From Aquatica leii (lineage: Eukaryota; Arthropoda; Insecta; Coleoptera; Lampyridae): 64,000 nt of DNA. The position numbers and the translations under genes are program-made. The stretch covers positions 280,525,482-280,589,481 of the forward strand of contig CM069432.1 of NCBI GenBank assembly GCA_035610365.1. The letters are read 5' to 3'. The notes below the pieces were generated by a model that saw only the letters and a list, made by a program, of their open reading frames with translations, did not search any database and was not told the DNA's origin. Of the stretch, positions 1-10,562 are shown piece after piece (the first letter of the stretch is position 1; every line of letters begins with the position of its first letter).

Positions 1-379
1 ATTTTGACGAGTACATTACTCTTCCAGCCAGTCTTTCCAGTTCTTCCGGTGTAGTTATTTTAGTAAGTAAAAATTTAGCTAAGGGTACAGGCGTGAAAAA
101 ATTATCTGTAGTAACAGCACGTCCTGTGTTATAAAGTGGTTCCATGAGATCTTTCACAACATAAAGACCTTGCTCCTTTTCAGGTCAATCGCCAGCAAGT
201 TTTCCTGTATACACTTAAAAATTATGTAAATCACATGCTTTTACGTCCGCGTCAGCCCAAATTTTTATGCCATATTTAGCAAGCTTTGTGTGATTTTCGT
301 ACCGTATAAGTTTTGTTCCGGAACGTCCACTTTTTGTTACATCCAGAGTGTTGGCTGTCATTTGGTTGTTTTGATTCAT
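1..379 (-). pseudogene. piggyBac-type transposase fragment (central region)
   Basis: Read on the minus strand, this stretch gives a piggyBac-family transposase core: a YGIKIWADADVKA segment, then VYTGKLAGD, then GLYVVKDLMEPLYNTGRAVTTDNFFT, then a PLAKFLL...TPEELERLAGR tail that runs off the window start. In the family this block lies in the RNase H-like catalytic domain, and the DNFFT aspartate is one of the catalytic acidic residues. In-frame stops after DLHNF and after LAGD show the copy is dead. A related block occurs at 43586-43900. The family assignment rests on motif order seen here; orientation and decay are direct observations. Confidence 0.7.
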
Positions 380-559
380 GGAATAATCTAGAGGTGAAAA
401 ACAATTTTTTCGGTGCGCTTTGATTCCCTAATTCTTCGATTTTCGTATTTGTGTATTTTCTGAATGTAAAAGTTAGGCCGACTACGACTAGGTCACCTTG
501 CTGTTTGACGTGTTTTCCAGTCGAGGGCGTAGTTGATATTTTGTCTGTTATACTGATCT

Positions 560-833
560 ACGTGCTAGCGCTTGATAAAATTTATATAAATGTACTTATG
601 TACCGTCTTCTTCTTCTTCTTTTTCTTCTTCTTCTAATGTGAACTACTGTTGGTAATAAAATAAATATACTCTGTGTTACCACTTCTGTCTTGTCATTTC
701 TTCTATTTCAGTTACGGGTAGATTTAAACGGCTCCTCCACCTTAGTCTTTCATCGTTTTGGTGCTTCTATCGCCGGAATAACCGAGTTAGTCGTCACTCT
801 GTTTTAGTTACGAGAACAACCACGTAACAAGTT
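560..833 (+). repeat. LTR relic of an LTR retrotransposon
   Basis: The sequence just before the primer-binding site at 834 has the features of the 3' part of an LTR, including a polyadenylation-like AATAAAATAAATA block at 656-668. The reverse complement of about 640-760 is clearly similar to 41890-42060 and 55345-55530: shared blocks are a CACAGA/AATATATTTTTATT core, AACTCTACCC/CGT, and GACGATGAAAGA. There are thus three dispersed copies in both orientations. The LTR start is not determined. Confidence 0.5.
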
Positions 834-851
834 TGGTGTCCAACGTAGGGC
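834..851 (+). promoter_or_regulatory. primer-binding site (tRNA-Lys type)
   Basis: TGGTGTCCAACGTAGGGC follows the LTR relic directly. It matches the tRNA-Lys-type primer site (TGGCGCCCAACG...) at about 15 of 18 positions and parallels the better-preserved site at 21952. It fixes the orientation of this element as + strand. Confidence 0.55.
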
Positions 852-1520
852 TCGAGTTCGCGTGTGCGATTATAATTCGTTCTATTTTTATTGACTTTTT
901 TATTGGTTGTCAGTAGTGGGTTCGGTTTACTCAAAGTTTACTTCACTTCTTCTGATGTGCTGCAAGACCTAACATTTTTTGCATTAACTCGACTACCTTG
1001 GTTAACCCTTTCTTCTTATTCGATTATTTATTGGTGATAGTGAGTGCAATACGATACCATCGCTACTGCTTGTACTTATTGTTATTTTGATTGGGTTTTA
1101 GTCGTACAGTTTTGCTACGTGATTAATTTAGTTCTCTTTAAGATTTTGTCGTATCTTTAGAAAACGTGATCGGAGCTGTGCTACTATTTAGTTTCTTTCT
1201 CTTTTTCTAAATTTTTTATGGCAAGCTGCTGGAATGAATTAAACTTTCAGTGGACAATTATAAACCACCTCCTTCACGGCGAACCACTCGACTTTTGGAA
1301 CTTGCATTGGCTTATGTTAGTGACGCCTTGGTGTCTTTTCTTGCTTCTACTTCTAAGAATCGTGCGGTACGGTTCGAAGAAAATGCTTTTACTTCTACTC
1401 CTCCTGTTCCTAATTCTCCACGACAAGATTTTCTTGGCTTTCCTTGCGTCACTTGTTAGAATCGTCATCAGATTGGACATATCTCACAGTGGATCTGTCT
1501 CTGTACAAGCGTCGTCATAA
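852..1520 (+). pseudogene. 5' leader and decayed gag of the LTR element
   Basis: Downstream of the primer-binding site the layout parallels 21970-22860: the same leader words (GCTCGA, GTGCGATT.TAATTC.TTCT, TACTCAAAGT, GACCT) occur in the same order. Two overlapping reading frames (1218-1520 and 1250-1459) cover the gag position, but no frame holds a convincing zinc knuckle or capsid motif. The call rests on position after the PBS and similarity to the second copy. The sense strand is strongly T-rich. Confidence 0.35.
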
Positions 1521-2554
1521 TTAGATAAATTCTTATTAAAACTCATTTTTTTAAGAAAATTTGTTATTTTGGATCTTATAATAAATATTAACATGCAACA
1601 ACAAAATAAAAACCCAGTTTTGGTCTAAAACATACCATAAAATACTAATATATTTTGATAAATGAAACAGTTAAAAACAAATCAGGCATTACGATACCTC
1701 CACGTGTTGAGCCAAGTTGGCTGAGTAATCCATTACTTTCCGCTAGAGGCTATACTTAGAAGCACGTACAAAAAGGGACTCTCAATCAATGAGGCCAGAA
1801 GATCACTTGAATGCTCGATGCATTTAATTTGTATTCATTGTTGGTCGATAAGCAACTTAATTGTGATACGATCCTATATCTAATTTTTCTTCATTTGTTT
1901 AGCGATTTTAGGGGATGGTTAAAGCGTGCGATAGCTATCTGCATAGACAACCGTAAGTAATCCATTTTTTTACTTCTCACTAATTTGCACTTTTGTCGAA
2001 CGTGAAATACGTACAAACTAGATATAGTTATTATCACAATTAACGCATGCATATTTTTATTGTTTCCAATTTATGCGATTTGCAAAGAATGTAAGGTCAC
2101 TTACTTACTTCACCTTAAATCATTAATTAACTTTGAAATTACGTATTATTTAACTTTATTATATTATATATGTACTTCAATAATTGTATGTTTGCAGGGT
2201 TGCCTACTCTTTAAGATATGTATCAACGCTTTAACACTAGAACCGCCGGAGTTTTTACATACCTAGTTCCCCGAGGGGAACAAAATTGTTCCCGTGGTGA
2301 AACAGCTATTTTGAGATGGTACTTATTATTTTTTAGTTATAACAATTATTTTATTTCATTAATTGCGTACAAATATTTAAACAATTTTGTTAAAAATGTA
2401 AAAATATAGTACAAAAACAAATGTAGTTTAATAAATATAATATCAGAAAAAACACCTTTTTGTTATTAACAATAAAGTTAAACGACAAAGCAGTAATAGA
2501 ACAAAACTCTGTGAAAAAAACTTGTTGCATAACAAAGAGTTTCTAAAGTTATAA
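1521..2554. other. AT-rich region, no gene recognised
   Basis: No coding signature, RNA gene or repeat that I can name. Short open frames near 2060-2409 have no family motifs and read as chance frames. Confidence 0.5.
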
Positions 2555-2760
2555 TCACTTCACACAAATCACTGTTAGTGTTTCTTTTCCCATACACTTT
2601 TGGCAACTAATTTTATTGCACTTTGAGCATATTTTGTTACTTTTATTGGAATTGCAAGATGCTTTGACTTGACATTTCCGACGCGCTGTTGTTGTTTCAT
2701 TTTGTTACAAGGTTCACAGGAAGTATGCTTAAGGGCGCCAGATCTGATCCAACATAACAC
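2555..2760 (-). pseudogene. piggyBac-type transposase C-terminal Cys-rich region
   Basis: One minus-strand frame ends with a short cysteine-rich block (C-x4-C-x8-C-x2-C-x4-C-x2-C-x9-C, stop at 2557-2555). This spacing resembles the C-terminal zinc-binding domain of piggyBac transposases. The upstream part (HTSCEPCNKMKQQ) lies in another frame, so a frameshift is needed. The piece may belong to the transposase relic at 3900-4930 or to an independent copy. Confidence 0.4.
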
Positions 2761-3899
2761 TTCTGCCTACTCCTTATTACTCTGATGTTCGAGTAGCCAA
2801 AATTAGTTATTAGATAACGATAATCACAGGAGAGCGAAAAATAACAAGAGAGATTAACAATTATAATCACTTTAATGTATTAACGTTGGATACTAATAAG
2901 AATATATGAAATTTCTTCACCTATCGATGCTCGAATGGTTTCCACGTAGAATTAGCAAATATCACAGTTTTAAATTAGTAGCGCAATAAATTGACAACTA
3001 TACGCTAAATGCACAATCCTTAAATACTAGCATGACTAACAATTTTCGTTAACAATTGTAGAAAACTTTGATTTCGTAATACATAAGATTTACTAGCTTA
3101 TATTGAATTCTAATACGTGAATGCCCGCAGTATCGGCAACACACACTACACATTGAAGTTATGTCGAAATAAACAGCACCGAAAATCTCGGAATAAATAT
3201 GTTTTTCCCTCACAGCATGCGATACAATTACGTAAATGATTAAGATTACCTTATTTGTATATAAGCGATAACGTAATTACGGTTGTTAACATTAATTACA
3301 ATTCTGTGAGTAACTTTCGTGATCACGATATAAAAGTTAAACAAATAACTCACCCCAAAATCCAGTATCCACTTTCGCGAAGAAAACGTTTTCCCGCCAG
3401 CGGCCTGTAATAAATAGTGAAAAGCAAATCGTATCACACATTAACTCACAACGAACAAGAAGCTAAAAAAAATAGTAATAATAAATCATTAAATGTTATA
3501 TAAAAACCCGTTGTATCGTATACTGTAGGTAACAATTTAGCACAGGTGGCTGATGACACAATCGACTAGTATACACGACGTGACATCTCCCACAGTAGGC
3601 TTGTCGAGACCCCGTTTTCGTGGCGGAGAATATGCCTTCCAAAATCGTACGTGTTCGGTAACGGTATTCCTTAATAAGAATTAATCCTTAACACTCCTTT
3701 ATTGAAACGAACATGTGCTCGAGCGTCGGGAAACGGCTATCACATTAAAGAGATATTACAAACGAAGTTTAATAAAACGGCAGTAATTATCTTACCCTGT
3801 GACGACTCAAATATTTCACGAACGTAATTTAATTACAATTTGATTCCCATTAGTACGGATGTCTCTTGAAATTATTTTTTTAAGTCATCCAGACCATTT
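2761..3899. other. AT-rich region, no gene recognised
   Basis: Separates two piggyBac-like pieces that lie on the same strand. No motif or repeat was recognised. It may be the non-coding end of the transposon or inserted sequence. Confidence 0.45.
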
Positions 3900-4930
3900 T
3901 AGACAATCCACAGCTTCACGATTCTGTCGCAAAAATGACAGCCACGAGAAAAGATCGGCAGAGGGCGTCCAAACCGGAATCTAATTTCAATTACATATAC
4001 AGGGTATTCCGTAATGAAAATTTCGTATGTAACAATTTGCTTTATTTGCTTCAAGACCCTGAGAATATAAGATAGTTTTTGAGATATCTGAAGCAAGCTC
4101 TTCATCCAAAGTTAACAGAAAATTTCTGCGGCTGATACTCTTTCCTGTTGTTTTTTTTTTGTATAAAACCCACGAATTTATTCCCGCAATATCAAGGATA
4201 TTGTAAAACGTATGCACAAGCCATCTGCGGGATGCAGCTTTTACGGAATACTTCCCACACATTTGGTCTACTATATCTACTCCATATTTACTTTTATTAT
4301 AAAATTTAATTGTGTTCGGTTTTTTCCTACCATCTGAGTTAATTTGAACACCGGAATGCATAGTGCTCATAAGAAGAACGTTTTTGTTTTCTTTTCCCTG
4401 ATAAACTGTCAATGTTGCACTGTCCTTTTTAGCACTATAGTAGAATATAGTTCTTCACGTGCCTTCTTGATTACCGTAGGTATTTCTCTTTGTGCGCGAT
4501 TTACAGTTCCGACCATGCTTGTACCCTTTTTCTTCAAATTTTCAGCAATTGCCCCACGGGCATATAAAATTTCTATGAACGATTTTAATTCTTCAAAAGT
4601 TATGCACCAGTTGGCGTCTAATAGACGTCGTCTAGCTTCTTCTTCAGTGCATATTTTAATATGTTTTAAAATATTGTCATCAACAATCAGGGACTAAGCA
4701 CTTGATACCTTACAGACGTCTATATTTTGCCTTGCAAAACTTGTTGGACCGGGAGCTTCTTTTAAAATATTTTGTTGTTCTCGTCGATCGCATGTAATGT
4801 CGCCAGGTGCGATTACAGTCCATTTAGTTTTGTCAGGTGCCGTAATTTTATTTCCACAAGAAAAAGCTGAATTCAGAACTATTTTACGTTTTCGCCCGCT
4901 TACTCCACCATGATTACCGATCAGTGTTAA
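3900..4930 (-). pseudogene. piggyBac-type transposase with internal deletion
   Basis: Read 5' to 3' on the minus strand, an N-terminal part contains TAPDKTKWTVIAPGD, a PGPTSFARQNID block and TFEELKSFIEILYARGA, all typical of the piggyBac N-terminal region. It then jumps to KKGTSMVGTVNRAQREIP and on to a late catalytic part (LLMSTMHSGVQ, then KKPNTIKFYNKSKYGVDIVDQM and a RRWLVHTFYNILDIAGIN block). The middle of the enzyme, including the first catalytic acidic residues, is missing, so this copy cannot be active. Several frame changes add to the decay. The GVD..DQ element is the strongest family marker. A TATACAGGGT repeat motif lies inside the downstream end at about 3997. Confidence 0.75.
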
Positions 4931-5560
4931 ATGTTTAGATGCGATGCAGTAGATGCGAAAAAATATTTTTAGGTAATATGCAAAGAGTTACGTGTCGTTA
5001 ATTACTATTTTTTCAAAATTCGTATTTTAATCAAATTCTTGCTACGTCGCTGCTACGCGGACTAACACTGGTTGGATATTTCGGCATGAATCAATATTCC
5101 CGTAATTTGTAATTGTTGGAAATCTTGAACTGTAAGTACTTTTACTATTACGATTTTAGCGAATTGGAAAATTACGTGCAGATAAACAAACTGGCGTTTT
5201 TTGGGTTAAAATTTAACGTTTTACAGCTAGATAGGTTCTTGGGGTAACGGGTAAGGTATTCTTCGTAATCCCGACGGAGAGATATTACTTCAGGGTAGCG
5301 ACCCTGCCCACGCGAGTCTCGATTTCTTGCCCCTTTCCTCTAGTAATAAGGAAATCAGGTCCTAACCCGCAAATCCTATATACCTCAAACTCAATTCTCT
5401 CTAGTACCTCTTTCCAGAATCCTAAATCCAACTCGCCAACACGTGTGATATCTAGTGTGTGTGAAGTATTTCGTTATTCAGTCAAGTACTGGTATTAAAA
5501 AGAAGAACAAAACAAAAAAACAATGTATATGTATTATATCAGGAAGCCGCAAAGGCATGT
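4931..5560. other. Non-coding stretch, possibly LINE 5' UTR in its right part
   Basis: From about 5225 the sequence becomes less AT-rich and leads into the ORF1 region of the R1-like LINE, so part may be that element's 5' UTR. No target-site duplication could be matched to the 3' side, so the start is uncertain. Confidence 0.35.
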
Positions 5561-5613
5561 TTAAACATATGGACACCGGCAATAAATAACGGATAATTCT
5601 AAACTAAACAAAT

Positions 5614-7311
5614 ATGGATTTATACCTGGTAAAGAAGAATACTACCGCGCAGGGGAGGGATACCCCAAGGCCGGCAAGGGAGGTGGGAACTCCCGGGTCG
5701 ATATTAAGTGACCCTTTTTCTGAGGTAGGCAACCAGGCCTCGGAAAAAAGTATAGCTACTGGAAGAGCAAAGTACCTGTTTCGCGGAAGGAGTGACTCGA
5801 TCACTTTCGGCGAAAGGAAAAGGAAAGAAATAGATCAAGACTTTATGAATGCCATTTATAAGAGAAAAAAAATCCGATAGTATACAAGATCATCGAGGCG
5901 ATAAACAGACAATCGGCGAGAGAACAGTTAGAACAAATTAAATGGGAGAAATCAGAAAAAATGACAACAGAGAAGGAGACACAAACGGATATAAGACAAA
6001 CGCACTGCAAAGAAACAAAGGAAATTGCTGTACAAACGACAAAATGGACAGAAGAAGGAAAAGAGATAGAAAATGTGGATAATATAGATATATACGAAGA
6101 ATGGAAGAGAGTAGCTGAGGAAGAATGGGGGGATAGTGCATATGCACAGACGAAAATAATAGAAGGACGCCCACTTCAAGAAAAGACAGCTACAATCACG
6201 CTATGGGTAACCAAAAAAGAAATAGAAGATAACTCAGGATTGCAATTAATGATAGGGTATACTCGGAAATACATAAGAGGGAAGAGGAAGTAGAAACCTT
6301 GGAAATAAACTAAAACGAAATTAAAAAATTATACAAATATAAATAAAATAAAAGTTATAAGAATTATATATAAAGAACAGGAGAGGACGTGTGGAAAAAG
6401 TTGGAAAAAGTAAGAGCAGAAACATAAGAGGATGAAACGATAACGTTGCATAAATTAAAAACAATGAGTATAAATAGATTAAGAAAAATGGTAGAGTGTG
6501 TGTTCAAGACAAAACAGAAAATAATAAACATAATAGTACCAAAAGAAATTGGCGCACAACAAAGGACGGAAAAAGAATATAACCAGAGGAGGACCAATGC
6601 GCTAGTCATAGAGCAGAAGAGCAAGAACTATGAGGAATTGGTAGCAAAAATGAGAATACTGCGTACAGATAAAGCAGAAACCGAAAAAATCAGAACTACA
6701 AGGAGTACTAAAGAAGGAAAACTGTTAATAACAATAGAAAAGGACGAACAAACGTTAAACAAAACAAAAGAAGAGATAGAGAAAGGAAACGAAGAAATAA
6801 ATATAAAGAAATTCTGAGAAAAAGTGAACACAAAAAACCTAATCATCAGGGGAATGGACCTAATGATTATAACCAAAGATATAGAAGAAGCAATAAAACA
6901 ACATTGAGACATAAAAAACTTAAAAATAGGCTTAGGCCTAACAGAAACCCCACGAAGGCGGTGACGATTAGGGTACCAGAGAACACAGCTAATAAAGTGT
7001 TACAAAAAACAAAAATTAGAATAGCCATGTCACAATGCAGGCTGGAGGAGCAACATCGGGCAGTTAGATGTTATAGATGCTGGGAGTATGGACATAACGC
7101 AAAAGAGTGCAAAGGAAACGATAGGACAAAATTATGCAATAAGTGCGGAAGGGAAGGACACATATACAGAGAATGCCAAGAAATGGAATACTGCCCAATA
7201 TGCGAAGAGGAAGGACACAGCGCCGGTAGAGAGAACTGCGGCAGCTGGAAAAAATACATAATGGAGGTAAAAAGACAAAATAAGACGGCGGCGGGAAAAC
7301 CGAAGACATAA
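5614..7311 (+). pseudogene. LINE ORF1 with three CCHC zinc knuckles
   Basis: The N-terminal part (5614-5880) is a short frame rich in basic residues. It is followed by charged, Lys/Glu-rich segments at 5961-6293 and 6446-6817 in different frames, and then by the 6904-7311 frame with three knuckles: CYRCWEYGHNAKEC, CNKCGREGHIYREC and CPICEEEGHSAGRENC. In R1-type LINEs this protein is the nucleic-acid-binding ORF1 product. At least three frame changes or stops separate the parts. The knuckle region is the firm evidence; the rest is assigned by position. Confidence 0.65.
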
Positions 7312-7439
7312 ATTGTGATGAAAACCTGTGATATAAACGTTTTGTGAAGTCCAGAGTTCTATATATATACATACATACTTTATCTAACTATCTATTTACT
7401 TATTTATTACACTTATACATGCGCTTATACTTATAAATG

Positions 7440-7999
7440 CCTAAACTAAATAAATGCGAAGCACAAAAAATAAACATCCTCTAAGTAAATATAGAGAAAA
7501 GAAAAATTGCTACGGATCTGTTAAATCAAAAATGTAAAGAAAGAAATATAGACTTTGCACTTGTGAGTGAGCCCAACATAAACATGGCGAATAAAAATTA
7601 GAAAGGGATTATGACTAAAAAAAGGTGAAGCAGCAATATATATAGCAACAAATAACATTAAGATATACGATATAAGAAAGGAAGAAGAATATTTGTGGAT
7701 AGAGACAAAAAACCTACGAGTATACTTATGCTACGCCACGCCAAGATATAAAGAGGAGATAGAGGCATATTTACAACAAATACAGAGAGACATTAAAACC
7801 ACAAAAAAAGCAAAATTATAGGAGGGGATTTTAACTGCAAAGCGCACGAATGGTCCTCTCCATATACGGACACCTAAGGAAAAAAATGGTAGAGTGGATA
7901 ATAGAAAACGAATTAGTGGTGCTAAATAAAGAAAATACTCCTACTTTTCAAACAAGGGGAATGCAATCATACATAGACATAACATTAGCTTCAAAACAG
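7440..7999 (+). pseudogene. LINE ORF2 endonuclease domain (partial)
   Basis: Broken frames give an APE-type endonuclease: an early EPNINMANKN segment with the conserved E-P-N, a GGDFNCKAHEWSS segment with the D-N dyad, then SYIDITLAS. The reading is cut exactly at the TTCAAAACAG target duplication, where the nested minus-strand LINE begins. The usual SDH motif that should follow is missing, which shows the internal deletion described for the whole element. Confidence 0.6.
7990..7999. repeat. target-site duplication, left copy (TTCAAAACAG)
   Basis: Ten bases identical to 10553-10562. They flank the nested minus-strand LINE. Confidence 0.8.
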
Positions 8000-10552
8000 T
8001 GGAAATCTTCTAAAGACCTCCGATTACCGGAGTGTGCCGGATTCACCTGCCGTCCTGACAAGGCGCCTACCGGCTAAAACCATTCCCCGTTTTCATTATT
8101 CGGGTGCTATAGGGAACCGCTCTCGCATAACTTCCTATGCATCCCTGCTGTCATTGACCGCTCACTTCTATCTATTTATCATTTCTCAATCTTCCTTCAG
8201 TTTCCCTTGTTTTGATTACTTTTATGTAAAATTATTCTATTCTCTTCCATCCCTCCTTTGATTTGCACATTCTCTCGATGATGTTTTTTGGGTTTTTAGT
8301 TATTCTCTTGTCCCATCTTGTGCATTTAAAAACAGCATGTTCCTTGCCGTCTGATTTTCCGCAGTCTATGCATTTGTCGTCTCTTCTTTTTTTAATTTTG
8401 AATAAATACAGTCCGTTTTCTCCATGACCTGTGAGTAGCCGGCTTAGGTAATAGTTAGTTTCACCATGTCTTCTGTTGAGCCATTTTCTTATCTTTGGTA
8501 TCACCCGCTGTGTCCATGATGTTCTTTGGTTCCACTGCTTTTGCCATTCCGTGGTTAACTGCTCACTGTCCCATTTATTTATTCTTCCCCTTGCCATCAA
8601 TTGTATTGGAGGTCTCCCTGCCACTACCATTATGTCTTCTGTTGCCACGGTTCTGTATGCGCAGCATATTCTGATTGCAATTAACCTTTGCACTTTGTTG
8701 AGCAAAGTGATTGTTTTTCGCCACTTAGCTGCTCCTTCCCATATCTCTGCCGCATACAGTATTATTGAGTCTACTGCGTGGGCAAGAACTCTTCTCATAG
8801 ATGCTTTGGATCCTCCCGCATTTGGTAGTATCCTTTGCAACGCCTTTACAGTCTTGAGTGCTTTGTCCGTTACGTATTGTATGTGTTTTATAAACGTTAG
8901 GTCTTTGTCTATAACCACCCCTAGCATTTTGATGCACTTTTCAGTTTTGATGATTTGTCCTAAAATAATATTTATCTCCCCTATTCTTCTTTTGCCCGTC
9001 ATCAGTGCCACTTTGATTTTTTCTGGTACTATTGTTAGATTCCTCTTGTTCGTCCATTCTTTAATCATCTCGCATGTTTCTTCTATTTTACTAACTGATT
9101 GAGACTTCTCTTTATCAGTTACGACTATCGTAATATCGTCTGCAAAACAAGTTAGTTTAACTCCTTCCTGCATTTTAGTTTTAAGCATTCCATAGGGTTG
9201 GCCCCAAAATTGATCCTTGCGGTACACCCACCTTGGCTGCTACTCTAATTTCGTTTCCTTCTGGGCTTTTTGCCACTACTCCTCTGTTCGCCAAGTAATC
9301 TTTTATTATTTCTATAGGGTATTGCGGCACCTCCATAGTTAAAAGACCTTTTTGTATTGCTTCATGTGAAGCAGTATTGAAAGCGTTTTTAACGTTTAGT
9401 GCTGCAACTAGACATATCTCCAAGTTTCTTGGTTTGCTTTTTGTACCTGGTTTATAACCTCTTTAATTGCGCCGATTGTAGATTTCCCTTTTATAAAGCC
9501 ATTCTGCAAGGATTTTTTTAAAGATCTTCCCTGCTGCGCCTAGCATACACAGCGGCCTGTATCCTGTTGATTCTCTTTTCGGTATTAGGACCAGTTTTGC
9601 TGTCTTCCATCTTTTTGGGTATTCTCCTTTTTTTAAGTGGTTATTTAGGATCTTGCTCCATATCTTAGGTTGTAGCGTGGCTACTGCTTTGACAACTTCC
9701 GCGGGTATACTATCTAGTCCCGTTGCTTTTCCGGTCGCTAGTTGACTTGCTGCTTCTATTACTTCTTTTTCAGTTATTTTATCATATCTCCATTCTCCCT
9801 TATAGTCTTCGTCCCTTTGTATCTTTCTCTGGTTGGGAAAAAGCATTCTAATATGTTCTATCATTTTCTTCTCTGTCCATCGTATCTCCGTTAATCTTTT
9901 CCAGATTTTTTTAGAGACAATTTGGTAGGCTTTGCCCCAGATGTCATCGTCTAGTTGGCCGCACAGGTCTTTCCAACAGTCTTTTTTGCTTTTCTTTATC
10001 TCTTTTTTTAGACATTTTCTCGCGTTTTGTAGTGCTATCTTCTCTGTTTCTGCCTCGCTACTTTTCCTTCGTTTCCGCTGATATGTTCTGCGGGCAGCGC
10101 AACACTTTTTTCTTTTTTCCGCTATAGTGTCGTTCCACCAGTATACTGTGTCTTTCTTCATTTGAATTTTCCTGGGCATCGTTTCTTTACAAAGCCGGTT
10201 CATGTAGTCGGTCAATTTTTCCACCGTGTCAATGTCTGGTCCATCATTTTGCATGATCATTCCGTAGAGTTTAACTTTATCCAGTTTTCTTATGTTCCAT
10301 ACCTTTTCTTTAGTTTTCTTATTTGCCTTATTCAATTCTTCCTCCTCGTGCCATTCCCAGTAAATATACTTGTGGTCGGAGAGTGTCTCCTGTTCGAGTA
10401 CTGCCCATTGTCGGCATAAGTCGGTCATTCCTTCCGATACAGCGGTGCTATCTATAAACGACTGTTGTGCACCTCTCTCGAATCCCTTTTATTAGCAACG
10501 ACATAGTCGAGTTTTGCAAGCCATTCTTCTACCAGATAGCCTGTTCGTTTGA
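8000..10552 (-). mobile_element. Nested R1-like LINE, 5'-truncated
   Basis: Inserted in opposite orientation within the + strand R1-like LINE and flanked by the 10-bp duplication TTCAAAACAG. The 3' UTR lies at about 8000-8231 and the reverse transcriptase at 8232-10428. A partial endonuclease (EEWLAKLDYVVANKR... in broken frames) ends at 10552, so the 5' end is truncated, as is usual after incomplete target-primed reverse transcription. It must be younger than its host element. Two frameshifts, near 9440 and 9220, are the main breaks in the reverse transcriptase. Confidence 0.8.
8232..10428 (-). pseudogene. R1-like ORF2: reverse transcriptase and C-terminal zinc motif
   Basis: In order on the minus strand: the endonuclease end (LSDHKYIYWEW), a basic linker, the RT start (ATGKATGLDSIPAEVVK, then YRPLCMLGAAGKIFKKI), the GVPQGSILGPTLWNA block, the catalytic motif as FADD (LTCFADDITIVV) and a long thumb. 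It ends with a C-terminal cysteine motif (CIDCGKSDGKEHAVFKC). R1-clade proteins share this C-terminal CCHC. The three open frames 9463-10428, 9181-9423 and 8232-9227 together cover it. Frameshifts near 9440 and 9220 would have to be repaired, so the copy is inactive but young. Confidence 0.8.
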
Positions 10553-10562
10553 TTCAAAACAG
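10553..10562. repeat. target-site duplication, right copy (TTCAAAACAG)
   Basis: Pairs with 7990-7999. The outer LINE resumes immediately after it. Confidence 0.8.

Noticed and set aside
2060..2409. Short hydrophobic frames as possible small genes
   Set aside because: No start context, splice support or family motif; AT-rich chance frames.
8476..9102. 208-codon + strand frame with hydrophobic content
   Set aside because: Shadow of the R1-like reverse transcriptase on the minus strand.
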